64,000 nucleotides of DNA from Hetaerina americana. Its lineage: Eukaryota; Arthropoda; Insecta; Odonata; Calopterygidae. Positions 27,278-38,859 of this stretch are shown piece by piece (positions within the stretch are counted from its first letter, which is position 1; each line of letters starts with the position of its first letter). The position numbers and the translations under genes were made by a program. A model generated the notes under the pieces. The model saw only the letters and a program-made list of their open reading frames with translations. It made no database searches and was not told the origin of the DNA. The DNA is taken from NCBI GenBank assembly GCA_022747635.1, contig JAKTNV010000003.1, forward strand, positions 26,985,830-27,049,829. The letters are read 5' to 3'.

Positions 27278-27488
27278 TCATGGAATGAAGAACGCAATGT
27301 ATTTTTCCATTGTTCTTTATTTTGGTACTACTAGTTTCAACGCTTAGGCGTTATCTTCAGGTACGTAATGGTTACACCTAAGCGTTGGAACTAGTAGCAC
27401 CAAAATAAAGAAGAGTGTAAAAATACATTATGTTCTTCATTTCATGGACATGAACTTCCACAAGTTGAGCCATAAACCAGCAAATACT
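27278..27488. mobile_element. hammerhead-like foldback unit A (211 bp)
   Basis: The unit has inverted arms at about 27,287-27,349 and 27,372-27,438, diverged but clearly paired (for example 'ctttattttggt.ctactagt' against its complement). A one-sided tail runs 27,439-27,488 and contains 'atgaacttccacaagttgag'. It is flanked by an 11-bp target duplication with one mismatch, caagtagtact at 27,267-27,277 and caagtggtact at 27,489-27,499. There is no coding capacity. The left arm holds a hammerhead-like core (separate entry). In the right arm the GAAA box reads GGAA and the CTGANGA box is missing. Tail and geometry match the unit at 43.3 kb, although the arm sequences differ. Confidence 0.7.
27325..27364 (-). 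ncRNA. hammerhead-ribozyme-like motif in unit A
   Basis: On the minus strand the order is GTAC, CTGAAGA, one unpaired T, stem II AACGC/GCGTT with loop CTAA, GAAAC, TA, GTA, GTAC. The outer GTAC words can pair as stem I. The third A of GAAA and the next C can pair with the GT before the last A, giving a two-pair stem III with a two-base loop and a GTA cleavage triplet. The extra T 5' of stem II departs from the textbook core. The same extra base occurs in the unit at 43.3 kb. Very short stem III is typical of hammerheads known from Penelope-like elements. Activity is untested. Confidence 0.5.
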
Positions 27489-27499
27489 CAAGTGGTACT

Positions 27500-28780
27500 A
27501 CTCACAAAATATTGCTGATTTTGGTCAAAGTAGTTAAATTAAAGGATGAAGATGACGAACGTAATGTACTTCATTCATATCAATAATTTTAAGTATAAGT
27601 AAAAACTGTTAAATATACACATATCTATGCAAGCAATTTTAGTGTATACAAGCGCCAATAAATAAAGGTTCTTTACTTTATATTCCTTTCATTTTATAGG
27701 GCAGGGTGATTTGCCTTATTAAAAAATACAACAATTACACCGAGAGAAACTGTTATCACTAATCACGGAAACTGACCATCTAATAACTCATAAATGTGCA
27801 CTGTCTTTTTCACTTTTCAAACAAAATATTCAATTGTATAAACTTGAATGTAAAGCCCAACTTTGGTTTACTGAGCATGAACGATGGTAATCTTTCAATA
27901 AAACGACGCGAACTAGTCCATTTTATTAGTCATATAATGTATAACTGAGCATATTATAACAAATCTAAGGCAATGAATTCTAGCTGTAATATTCATTTTC
28001 ATAGAACGGAAATAGATCCATGGTTGAAGACGCCATCTTCGTAGACAAGGTATAATTAAAACTGTATAAATATTAGCAATGACTTTCCACATAAACTCCA
28101 ACGATCACATTATAATAACTAAAGCTTTTTAATTCTGCAATTTAGGGTAGAATATGATGAAAAACAAAAATGATTTGAAGAATCAAATCACAACGCGCTT
28201 ATTTGTTAAATTACTAAATTACTGAAGTGAAAAACTTTACGGTTGAGAGAATAATTCAAATGCATCATAACGTCTAAATTAAAATTGAGTATAGAGCGTT
28301 TTTTCAGTGGGCTGAAATTAATTTACACTTGGGATATTACGTAACCATTTTCTAATTAATGACTTACTGATTTCATATTATTGAAAAGGACTTCAGGATT
28401 TAAACATAAAAAATACGCAATTCGCATTACAATTATTTCATATTGTTTTATCTTCTACAGAGAATGTAATTCAGGGTTGAATGGGTGTCAGTTCAAGGGC
28501 AATAGCTATTAAAATGCCACTTTCAATTTCAAAGACCTCTTCGGAAGCCGTAGTATTCCAATTATGTATTTTGTACTCGGAGCCTTTCCATACTTAGAAG
28601 AGAGTCCAGTATCTATTTGAACAGGTATTTCACACAAAAATATTTTCGGAAAGTAAAACTCAATGAAACTTTTAATTAGTAAAAAATAAACTATTAAAAT
28701 ATCTTAGCTTCATATAAATTAATGATTTTGAGAATAAATTAAATTTACTCTCAATAACTATCGAGGAAATTGTGAAACTT
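27500..28780. other. AT-rich spacer between two foldback units
   Basis: No gene or element recognised in about 1.3 kb of AT-rich sequence. Confidence 0.4.
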
Positions 28781-28849
28781 TGCATTAAATATTCCAATGG
28801 ATGAAGAATTCTGCATGTCCGGGTTTTCACCGCGTTGTTGTTTGAAGCC

Positions 28850-28890
28850 GACAACAGTTTCGCCGAAGTTTCATCCGGCGTCTTCAGGTC
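28850..28890 (-). ncRNA. hammerhead-like motif, left arm of unit B
   Basis: The minus strand reads GAC, CTGAAGA, C, then GCC pairing with GGC around a 12-base loop, GAAAC, TGTT, GTC. The order of boxes fits a hammerhead with an AC/GT stem III and a GTC triplet. Stem I next to the core pairs poorly (only scattered matches), so a single copy may be inactive or may act only as a dimer. Confidence 0.4.
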
Positions 28891-28921
28891 GAAGATGACC
28901 ATCTTCCATCCATCCATCTTC

Positions 28922-28962
28922 GACCTGAAGACGCCGGATGAAACTTCGGCGAAACTGTTGTC
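28922..28962 (+). ncRNA. hammerhead-like motif, right arm of unit B
   Basis: Exact inverted copy of the left-arm motif: GAC, CTGAAGA, C, GCC/GGC stem II, GAAAC, TGTT, GTC. Weak stem I, as in the left arm. Opposed copies in one transcript would pair with each other as a long hairpin, which would compete with ribozyme folding. Confidence 0.4.
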
Positions 28963-29059
28963 GGCTTCAAACAACAACGCGGTGAAAACCCGGACATGCA
29001 GAATTCTTCAAGCCACCGCCGCGAAAATCTACGCAGCCATTCCAATGGATGTTCTTCAT

Positions 29060-30500
29060 TTAGTACTAGTAAAACCAAGAGTCGTAGTTCCCTCGAAACA
29101 AAAGTCGCTTGTGATATACCAAACAAAATTGAGCCTTTATCCATAATAGCAGTTCAGTATCCATCCACTGCCTCAGGTAGAGGAACTAGGACTCCGGTTC
29201 ACTATTCCCTTCAGTATTATTTCGAATAAATACCGTTTGCCACAAACGAAAACCTATCATAGTATCCCTGACAGCAAAGTTAGGAGTTCATGCATTTATA
29301 TAAACTTATTTTTAAAATGCATTAAGATAATCATTTAAATACTATGAAATCATTCATTCGGTTGCCATTAATCATGGCTAGGTGGGGCATTGAAAATGGC
29401 ATTTCTTCGAACATTCTCTGCATTCAAACATTCTGAGCATTTTGATTTTCATGCCAAAATTTTCAGGCGGAAAGACCAATATTTAATACATTTAAAAAAT
29501 TAACTGTCGATATACAAACTATTAATACAATATTCAAAACAGTTGTTTAAATATTTTCATTTTAAAATTATTATAAAATTACTATTTAAATTTCAAATTC
29601 TCTTACCACCAAAATTCTTTTCTAATTTGAGCCGTTTTTTACAACTCACATTAATATATCAGGAATGCTGCAAACTGTATAATGTATTCTACTCGTAATT
29701 CGGGAAGATTCTATCTTTATAAGATCACAAACAAATTTTCTTCTCCTTTAAAACCATTTCCAGGGAAAGAGACGAAACGGGAATTATAACTATCTGCCTA
29801 AAACCAAATGATTTTTCACGATTACAGAAATTTATTTTCTGAATTTTACAGACAATACGAGTAAGTTATTTTTGGAAAATTCTTAACTGTTCCTTAAAAA
29901 TAAACTAATGCTTCGTGCAAGGTATAAAATAAAAATTTTGAATAAACGTCATTCCCTATGACTATTGTCCTCAAAAATATAAAATCTTTCACATGAAAGC
30001 ATGCGCTTTTGAAATTACTGCACTCCTTCAAAGTTTTCTCATTTTTAATATATCCTCTAGGTAACGAACCTTCGAAGTGAACTAAAAATTAGGAAAATAA
30101 ATCCTGGCAACTCCGATCCATTTCTTAAATATCTCAAACACGTACGGAGCCCTGTGAAATTATCCCTTCTTAGCTACAGCAGCCACACGAAGCTATGCAA
30201 CAAGCACAAGGCTCGAGAGAAAGAATAGTTAGAGACAGTAGTTACCGGTATCGTCCATACGCAGGTGAATTCGTTCCTCGTTTGACGCTCGTTTAGCCAA
30301 GTCTAATATTTACTTCCAGTGAAATTAACGGAGCAAATTATTATTGTCACTTCGCAAATTATAAATTATCACCCCGACGACGACAACAATTCTTGTCCAG
30401 CAAGCTGGGGAGGAGAGGTCGTGAGATGAATTGCCAGAGAGACCCTTTAACTGCCTCACGACCGCAACCTAAAGCAATCATTATACATTGGACACGCCTC
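29060..30500. other. AT-rich non-coding stretch
   Basis: No recognised gene or repeat. Composition rises in GC from about 30,160 as the next island is approached. Confidence 0.4.
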
Positions 30501-30519
30501 ATACACATTGAGACGCCTT

Positions 30520-31080
30520 GCATAACGCCATGTCTCTTTACCTCCTCACCCCCCCTCGTGTCATAGCCACGCCCAACGCCGCCATCCCTTTCTAATTCTT
30601 ACCACCCCCTTCTCAACCCTTGCCTCCCCTTCGCAGCTACCTTTATTACTCTCACTCACTCCACCCCACTTTCCCCACGACCCCCGCCCTTTTTACCACC
30701 ACCAGATATTTCATAGGGTTCCTTAAGAGTGGCGAAGCTCTCCCCGCGCCGTATAAGCTGCCCGAGGACTCCCGCCCAATACTTCCTTTCAGTCGGTTCG
30801 CCGTCGGTGCGGTTCCCGGACGGTGAGTGAAGCTCCTTTTAAGAAACTCCGTTTCGACCGGGCCTTTTTTGAGTGCGGGCGAGAACCCCCACCAGGTCCA
30901 TCCCCAGATCCCCCATCTGGCTGGACAGGTGGGGAAAGAGCGAGGGAGAGGGCGGGAGGGGCACCAGGGCATGGGAGGGAGGGCACAAGGTAGGGAGGAG
31001 GGGAAGGGGGAAAGGTCTGCATGGAGGAAGTTAAAAGGCAAGGCAATAGGCAGTAGAGACACGGTGGCTGGCTAGCGTGT
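30520..31080. other. GC-richer island, pyrimidine block then purine block
   Basis: The top strand is pyrimidine-rich at 30,540-30,710 and purine-rich at about 30,920-31,030. A promoter-like core and a GTGAGT donor-like site lie between them. The antisense overlapping frames of 136 and 187 residues (30,652-31,352) are compositional and not called. Confidence 0.45.
30752..30830 (+). promoter_or_regulatory. candidate Inr + DPE core promoter with adjacent splice donor
   Basis: TCAGT at 30,789-30,793 matches the arthropod initiator, with the A at 30,791 as +1. GGACG at 30,818-30,822 then falls exactly at +28 to +32 and matches the downstream promoter element consensus RGWYV. A TATAAG word at 30,752 is at -39, a little far for a working TATA box. 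The bases at 30,823-30,828 are GTGAGT, a splice-donor consensus, which would make a very short first exon. The motifs are short, so chance co-occurrence is possible. The GC-rich context supports it modestly. Confidence 0.35.
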
Positions 31081-31089
31081 ACGTACTTC

Positions 31090-34000
31090 GGGGAACTTTT
31101 TGTTTTCCTGTGAGCACTCGGAAAACAGGAATATTCGATTATGTCCGGGTACGTGTTCGGCCAAATCAAATTAAAGGTTTTAACAACGGACACGTGCAAT
31201 GTACAAGCACAAAAATGAAATCCGGCCTTCAGGGTGAGCACTTTTTCGTGTGATGTCCACTTTTGTTTGCTAATGTAGGACAGTTTTTGTTCCGTTGTAG
31301 TGAATGCCTTGCCCCCGACGGCGGCCTCCAGCACTCTTGAGCTGCACGGCAAATTTAGACTCGAGTGCCTACGTCAGGAAACGGCTATTTCGAGACCTTC
31401 GATCCAATAGAGTGAGGGACCTCGATTTAGTCAACTGGTGTTTGCCTAAACTCTACTTTTATGTGCATACTATCAGAGTAAACAGGTTTCATAAGAAAGT
31501 GCCGCTATTACTAACTTCGTTAGCTTTTTTCCCATTGACTTAGACCTTCACTTACTTTCCAACTCCGCTGTATCAGAGACTAGGGATAGATCTCTGGTTT
31601 CATTTCATTAATTATTCAAATAAAATCATCTTTTCACAATATTTTCAGCCTTTAAAAGCAATGACATTTTTCAGCCAAATTAGCATTAATTAAAATTGTT
31701 CCATTGTTTATTTTCTAATCATTTAGGAATTTTATTAGCTTAGATAGGCTTAAAATCATCTTGTAAAGGAAAATACTAACACTTAATTCTATATATAACT
31801 GGTTTTGGTGTCATCAAACTTATGTATGCACAGATTTCTATAGCTTACAAAGTCGGGGCGAGAAATTTATCGGCAAAAGGTTTCTCTCGTTCCAATTCTT
31901 CCCATTTCAATACCTTTATTTGAATCTTTAAAACAAGTTATGATTAGGGAAGGGATATAAATAAGTCAAAACAATCTCTCCCAGGAAAACATTCGCAAGG
32001 AATGGGTATTTTCCACAAACATAATAAATACGCATTAGCAATAAGAGCAATTTTATTTTGCCTTGACCATTCTTTTATTTAGTTGAACGGAAGAAAGTTG
32101 GTATTTCGTATTTAACTATTTTAAGACCTAGAGCTACTTTAAAGCATGATTGAATTGCTAATTTTCCATGATCCAGAGCTTTGATTGTAAATTTAAACAC
32201 ATAGGCTTTTAAATCCGATATTGACGCATTAACTAGCATAAAAATCCAATTACCAACCAATTCCGCCTCAATGTGTCGTATACTCGCTCCCTTCCCTAAA
32301 CCTCATCATCCCCTTTCCATCGCACATTCACCGGTGGAGATTCACAATTAAGAATGAGATGTGAAAGACAGGTAACGCAAAAATTAATTTAAAGACTAAG
32401 AAGCAGTGTCTCTGAATGAAACGAGAATGCGGAAAATCCTTTAAAATATTATGTATATTCATAGAAGCTCTAAAGCTCTTCCACATAGCATTACGTACAA
32501 TTCTCCCCTACACAGTCATCCTCTCAGTTCATTCTGTTTATCACCATCATATACTTCAAAATCCCTATTATTTTCCTCCATCCTCTTCTCATATAATACT
32601 TTCCCTTATTTTACGACCTTAAATAACTCACCTCTCTATATCTCGTCCATCCAATTTTCCTGCCTTCCTTAAATATTTCCGAGTAACTTCCTTCTTACTC
32701 CGTCATGCCCTATGCTTTTTTATTTATTTTCCTTACCATCTACATGGTTATATACATGTTCACTTTTAAAAAGCCAAATAGGTGGAAATGAAGTTATAAA
32801 AAAGTAAATTGGATACCAGAGGAAAATCACAAATTGAGGAGTAGACAATGATAGCCAAGCTTCCATTTCTTTATAAGGGAATATTAACAGTTACTAATAA
32901 TAAATCCGTTCTCCAAGTCCTCAGAACTGTTTAATAAACCGAAATTCCCGCAGGGAATAAGTAACAGCGGCGACTAACCTTTTGGCGAAATAATAATAGT
33001 AGTTCGTCCAATTTAGCGGACGAGGTACGAATGTTATGAGTGAAAACTTTGAAGGGCATGCAGCGATATTTTTCGCCGGGTGGGCAATTTTGTGACGCAG
33101 TCGCAGAACGGAGCAAGTAATCGACGGTTCTTTTCCGGCCAGCGAACATAATTTCCGTATCTGAATGTGTTTAATATATTCTGTCTGCAGAGATCATAAC
33201 TCAATAACCAACACAATCGAACATATACCCGATTATCAAAACTAAAATCTTCGAGCTGCGAAACAGTGATATCAGATTTTACTGCCGAGCGCAATCCCGA
33301 CAGGTAAAAATTAGCGGTCTACAACAAGAGTCTGTTATCTCAGGATGGGTCATTCACAGTTAATTATGGTGTTTTAAAACAAATTAATGTTTAATTAGAG
33401 TGAATTAGCATTTGCTAAGCTTTCCATTAATCTAATGAGCACTTTATATTATATTGGATCGCCTTCTTTCTCCGTAGATCTATGTATTTCTTATACAATT
33501 GCCGAATACTGTATATCTACTATATAAGTAGCTCTTCCTCGAAATAAAAGTTTTAGTAATTTTTTAAAATGTATCATATTTTACAATTCCATTGAATTTA
33601 TCTCTAATTAGTTTCATCAAAATGTAAATTAGCATACATTCGTAGATATCTACCACCACATCACTTCTTTTTAGTAAGAACCATGGCAACGACAAAACAA
33701 AAAAGAATCATGGTGCTGATTTTTATTTAAAGAAAAGAGTTATTGAAACTATTCGCAGGAAAGAGGAAATAAATATCTGAATTACAATAGTCAGAGAGCG
33801 TGCGTTCACTCCTCTAGGAATGAAATGTACATGAAAATCAAGGGCAAATGTCTTTCCGCTTAACCCACCCAAAAAGAATTTTTGCACCACTTCAATATTA
33901 TTACGCTGGCATACGGACTTTTCCATGAAGAAAACGGATATCAACAATTTACCGACTTACTGTTGAGTAACTGTAGATTATATGAATAGGAATGAATTAT

Positions 34001-34130
34001 GACTATGAATGAAGAGCAAAAACTCAAGCTTTTCCTGCGTAATAAAGGAAATTACAGCCATTTCTGCCGAAATATTCACCAGAAATAGCAATTTAAACTG
34101 AAAAGGTCAACAAAGAGGTCAAATCTTACC
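31090..34130. other. AT-rich non-coding stretch
   Basis: Only short chance frames. No recognised element. Confidence 0.4.
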
Positions 34131-34138
34131 ATCTTACA

Positions 34139-34180
34139 TCTTTATCCCATTTGGTAACATCTTACCTAATGGGATAAAGA
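34139..34180. repeat. tight 19-bp inverted repeat
   Basis: Arms 34,139-34,157 and 34,162-34,180 (tctttatcccattNggtaa and its complement, one mismatch) with only four bases between them. It would form a short stable hairpin in RNA or single-stranded DNA. It is shorter than a typical pre-miRNA stem, and no transposon end is recognisable. Confidence 0.55.
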
Positions 34181-34189
34181 GATACATTC

Positions 34190-36260
34190 GATACAAACAA
34201 CCCTAGCCGTAAATAACAAGGGGAGTATGAGAAGGAAGTAAGTTATGACGGCATTAAGTCGGAAAATAATTTTACATTCCGAGTTAAACAACAGTTTAAT
34301 ATATAATGAAGGAAATCCAGAGAAAAGATTTAAAAAACGTACTGAATGTCAAACAGTAGCAAAAAGAAAATGCCGAAAGTTGACTGTAAAAACAAAATAC
34401 CTGGTCATTACTTAGAAAAGACCCAAAATCATTCTAACCAGACGTTAAAAAAACACGGAAACTATAGAAATTAAGATGGGAAAGCACCTCAAAGTTTCTA
34501 CACACAGCATAAACGAGACCAAAATTCGAAACAATACTTATAAAAACTATAACTCACCAATATAAATACGGCAAACATTTGATGAGCCAACAATCGATGT
34601 AAATTAAAATTAAAACAAGAAAGGAATTGTTTTAAATTAGCTTAAAAACCTTCGTAAAACATTGTCAATAACAGAAGAGCCAGTGCCCTACGGCTGGGCA
34701 ATCATATGTCAGTTCTATCCGCGAATGAGGTAATAATGTACGTTCAAGTAATGACATATCGATATTTTTAGCCATGATATCATACATAGCCTAAGATAAT
34801 ATTTAAATTCCATAAGAATATTTTAAACCGACATCAGTTCTCAACAGAAAGAGTGAGAAAACATCATGTTGCTGACTCAAATGCTGGAGAAACTGCTGCC
34901 CAAAGAAATTGATCAACACAGGCGGGATCACGAAGAGTAATCAAACCAAAGCCAATGTAAATTTAGGGAAATAATCTGTGGGATCTTCCTGCTCTAAATG
35001 TCAACCACTTAATGACACTATTAGATGTTTTATTCACAAAAAATTAGGAAAAGAGAATAATCAAATGACTAAAGTGTGTGTGTGTGTGTGTATATATATT
35101 AAGAAACAATTACACAAGGTTTCCAAAAAGAAGTCACTGATGGAATGGGGCCAAAAAAGGCAGAATTGATATCCAGCAAATACTAAAATCTAAGATGAAT
35201 ATCATGAAAACCTTAAAAATGTGATACAAAATGAAATAGTACCAGTTTTCAGCAGTAATGTTCAAGATTTTAAGAATGGCCCATATCACAATGCCAGAAC
35301 ACAGCACCATAGCTCAACAATAGTGTAGAGATAGCAGCTCCACTTGCAATATGCATCACAATGGCGTTCGGTCCTTTGTTTTTTCGACTAGTGAAAGGTT
35401 GAAACCAGTCGGTATTAATCGATGAATGAACAAACGGTATGCTGACCAAGGTCAATCACCCCAAAAACTATACGTGAGCATCAGGAAATTCTTGAACTCC
35501 TGTCATAGACTCCCCCCGATCAGGTTAATCAAGCGGTGTAGTGACGGTAAAAGCCAGCCAGTTAAAGCCATAGTTTTTTTCATGTATCCATGCACTACTG
35601 AAGAACTGGAATGCATTTACCTACTGCACGCTACGGAGACTGCACGAAAAAAATGAATTAGGTATGCGTACCTCTTGTATTCGATTCCTTTCAGGGGAGA
35701 AATGTTTAATGTTTTTATTTGGTTCACTCTCATAGTACGAAGGAATCTTTATGCTCCCTATCATATACTTATGAATGCTTCATGCTCCCAATATTTAAAC
35801 GGCATCTGCTGTCGTATAAACCTATACATTTCCTATTAATTATATCAGTTTAATGCATGTAAACTGCATTCATTATTCGAGAATTTGAAATTTATAATTA
35901 TATAGAAAAATAAAGAGTCCAGTGAGAGAAGACACGAAATATCTCATCTCATGCTATTTTGATTTTTCGGAATTCTTTAAATGACAGGAATGGAATTATA
36001 CCTTAATAAAGATGCATTGATAATTCTTCCGATTTAAAGAAACAAGATACAAGAAATCACACTAAAATAAAGGGAACCAGCTAAATAATTCGGAAAAATT
36101 CATACTCTGAAGGATAACTCTTTTTTCCATCCTAAAATGGAGATTAGGTATGGCTGCTATTTCTGCTGATATAAACTACCATAATACAAGAATTAGCCTT
36201 GGTACAGAAATGTTTTCATAAGGAGCAATTTTGGAAAATGAAAGGAATATATATATATAT
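34190..36260. other. AT-rich non-coding stretch
   Basis: A GT/TA microsatellite lies at 35,074-35,099 and an (AT)n run at 36,248-36,262 abuts the mariner. Frames of 60-76 residues at 34,978-35,656 are not recognisable as known proteins. Confidence 0.4.
35074..35099. repeat. (GT)n(TA)n microsatellite
   Basis: About nine GT units followed directly by four TA units. Confidence 0.8.
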
Positions 36261-36263
36261 ATA

Positions 36264-37585
36264 CTACCTTGATCAAAAATTTCCCGGAATTTATTCAGAA
36301 AATTAAAAATACAAGTTTATTCATCTAAATCTATATTGTCCCCTTCAAAGTAATCCCCATCGACTGCAACACACTTATGCCAGCGCTTGATCCAATCCTC
36401 GAAACATTTTTTATATTCGGTTTTCGGTATGTCCATCAGTGCTTCCTGCGATTTTTCCATTACTTCCTCTCGGCTGCTAAAACGCGTTCCCCGTAATGGT
36501 TTTTTAACTCGATTGAACAGAAAGAAGTCACAGGGAGCCAAATCAGGTGAATTCGGTGGCTGTTGGATGGTATTTGTTGCATTTTTCGTCAAAAAATTAC
36601 GAATAATGATAGCACTGTGCGACGGTGCGTTATCATGGTGCAAAATCCACGAGTTTTCTGCCCACATTTCTGGTCTCTTTCGGCGAATTGCTTCACGCAA
36701 ACGTCTCATAACGCCCAAATAGTACTCTTTGTTTACTGTCTGGCCTTCTGGCAAAAATTCATGATGCACTACACCGTTGTAATCCATGAAAACCGTCAGC
36801 ATTGCCTTCTTTTTTGACTGAAAACGACGTGGTTTTTTGGTCTCGGCTCATTTTGTGAACGCCATTCACTTGCCTGATGTCTGGATTGCGTGTCGTACTC
36901 ATAAACCCACGTCTCGTCTCCAGTAATGATCCTTTTGATGAATGTGGGATCGGATTCAGCCTCGCAAATCATGTCTTTTGCGACGTCAACACGGTCTCTT
37001 TTTGCATGAAATTGAGGTCTTTTGGCTCTGCTACACGACGGAAACCCAAATCATTAACCACAATGTCTTGGGCGGATCCATAGGCAATGTTCAAGTCCTC
37101 CGCTATTTCTCTGATGGTTAATTTGCGGTTATTGACCAACATTTCTTTTACTTTATCAATTTTTTCACCGACTTTCGATGTCGATGGTCTGCCACTGCGT
37201 TCATCATCTTCGATTGACTCACGACCACTTCTGAACCGCTCGTGCCACTGGTAAACGACCGTTTTTTTTAGAGAATCGTTGCCGAAACACTTTTCCAACA
37301 TTTCCAACGTCCGTGCGCCACTAAATCCGTTTTTTACGCAAAATTTAATACAAGTTCGTTGTTGCAAATTTAAATCCATTTCTGCAATTGTAAAAAATCG
37401 CCAACACACACAGAGATAGATGTACTCTTGGCTACGTAACTTTTGCAAATGTCAAGTTATGACACTAAGATTTAAAGGGAATATCAACAACAGATGTACC
37501 AATTTAACAAAAAAAAACAGAACTCAAATCGGAACGATGGGAGCGGCACACGGTGGTTATTCCGGGAACTTTTTGATCAAGGTAG
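36264..37585 (-). mobile_element. mariner transposon, near full length (1,322 bp)
   Basis: The terminal inverted repeats are 27 bp with one mismatch. The left starts CTACCTTGATCAAAAA at 36,264 and the right is its complement ending at 37,585. Each end is flanked by TA (36,262-36,263 and 37,586-37,587), the standard mariner target duplication. The length of about 1.3 kb is normal for the family. It encodes a mariner D,D34D transposase on the minus strand, interrupted by two frameshifts (separate entry). The left end inserted next to an (AT)n run. The near-identical ends indicate a fairly young copy. Confidence 0.93.
36317..37379 (-). pseudogene. mariner D,D34D transposase, two frameshifts
   Basis: The likely start is the Met at 37,379 (MDLNLQQRTCIK). 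An open frame upstream to 37,448 is not part of the family. The N-terminal part holds the paired helix-turn-helix DNA-binding region (VVYQWHERFRSGRESIEDDE, then RSGRPST), followed by a second HTH with TIREIAEDLNIAYGS. The catalytic Asps lie in GDETWVYEYD (around 36,905), HHDNAPSH and SPDLAPCDFF. The second and third are separated by 34 residues, so the triad is D,D34D. The reading frame shifts near 36,993 (apparent extra base) and again in the T-run near 36,831-36,838. The full span equals about 354 codons, the usual family length. It is very likely inactive, but could be mobilised in trans because its ends are intact. Confidence 0.9.
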
Positions 37586-37599
37586 TATATGTACTATTT

Positions 37600-38850
37600 G
37601 ACCTAAAAGTCTTTTTACCTTAAGTTACAGGCCAGGTTCCCTTAAATCCAAGCTTAAATACAAAATCTATCTTACAAAAATATGTGCCTCAACCTTAAAA
37701 GAATTCGGCTTCACTAAATGGGTCGTAGGCAAGTGTAGGCAATAGATGAAGCATTGGAGTTATTCCATGGCAGATTTTTTTTACTTAAAATATGCGAAAA
37801 GCAACAGACACAACAAAGAGTGGTTCCATTAAGAAAATTAGCGAAAATAAAATAAAAAATGATACGCTAGATTTTTCAAAAACTAAGGAGATTAAAAAAA
37901 AAGTTGAAAAATATTGCAAAGTCTAGGTTTATAGTTCCTCCAGGTACGATGAAAGCAAGCGAGTCCAAGGTTTTCGGAAAGGTAAAGTAGGTCTCACGGT
38001 ATCGAGTTTATTCGTGAGACCGAAGGGATAATTACGACCCATCAAGTCATCAAAAACTAGACCGCCCGAATAAAATTAGAGGAATGGGCTCCAGTAAACC
38101 GTCATTAATTTCGGAACCACCTAATTATTTCCCAATCTAGACATAACGTTTCCTATGATTTTGGTATCATTTATCACCGTAACTATGACTATTGAAAATA
38201 GCAAAATCATAAACAGCTGAACGACATACTGAAAACGGATATGAATCCTAAATTCTGGGAGAGGTGTGTTATAAGCACTGGGTATTTGATAACGAGCCAA
38301 GGCTTATCAGGATCACTTTTTATGTCCCAAATTACCATTAGGAAGTTTATCTAGGGAATTAACTGCATCAGTTTACCACATTTTACGTATTTTTGGGCAA
38401 AATCAGCTTTCTTGCAGGAGCAATCATATGAATCTCCGGAATAGGAATATATATTCCTAAAAATAACTAAATACTTGTCCTATCATATTTTTTCTACTTA
38501 ATATGTGACATGATGAATACTGAAGATGATGTAAGTTTTTCATTAGATTTATTTTCCTAAAGAATAAATAATAGATTTTAAAAAATTGGCAATTAAAAAA
38601 TATCAGTGACAGAAAACAAATTAAAATTTAATAAATACCTATATTAAAACCCTATCGATTAGAAAATTATTTAGAGACCGTAAGATTTCCAATAATTAGA
38701 GTCACTTATAACTTCGCTGAAAATGCGACCTTACTTCCCTTGGTGTCAACGGAGAAGACTCGTTCATCTCTTAAAGATCCTGTACGTATGACAGCAAAGA
38801 AATCCGTACCAAACAAGTGAAAAACAAGTTAACGCGGAAGAAAGGGATCC
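37600..38850. other. AT-rich non-coding stretch
   Basis: No gene. A 9-bp inverted pair, ggtctcacg ... cgtgagacc, lies at about 37,991-38,021. Confidence 0.4.
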
Positions 38851-38859
38851 AACAACTGG

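Larger units (their letters stand above)
28804..29038. mobile_element. hammerhead-like foldback unit B (235 bp)
   Basis: An almost perfect palindrome, with 96-bp arms at 28,802-28,897 and 28,915-29,010 around a 17-bp centre. A one-sided tail follows to 29,038. Flanks are an exact 13-bp duplication, attccaatggatg, at 28,791-28,803 and 29,039-29,051. Because of the symmetry, both strands encode the same short peptide (beginning MLFEADNSFAEV), an artefact of the palindrome and not a gene. Each arm carries a CTGAAGA...GAAAC...GTC core reading outward. The low arm divergence suggests a recent insertion or recent formation of the inversion. Confidence 0.75.

Noticed and set aside
28835..29146. 103- and 101-residue frames on both strands sharing the same N-terminus
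   Set aside because: The identity is produced by the palindrome of foldback unit B, not by a gene pair.
30652..31352. overlapping 136- and 187-residue minus-strand frames
   Set aside because: Lie antisense over the candidate promoter island. Composition-driven with no recognisable domain.
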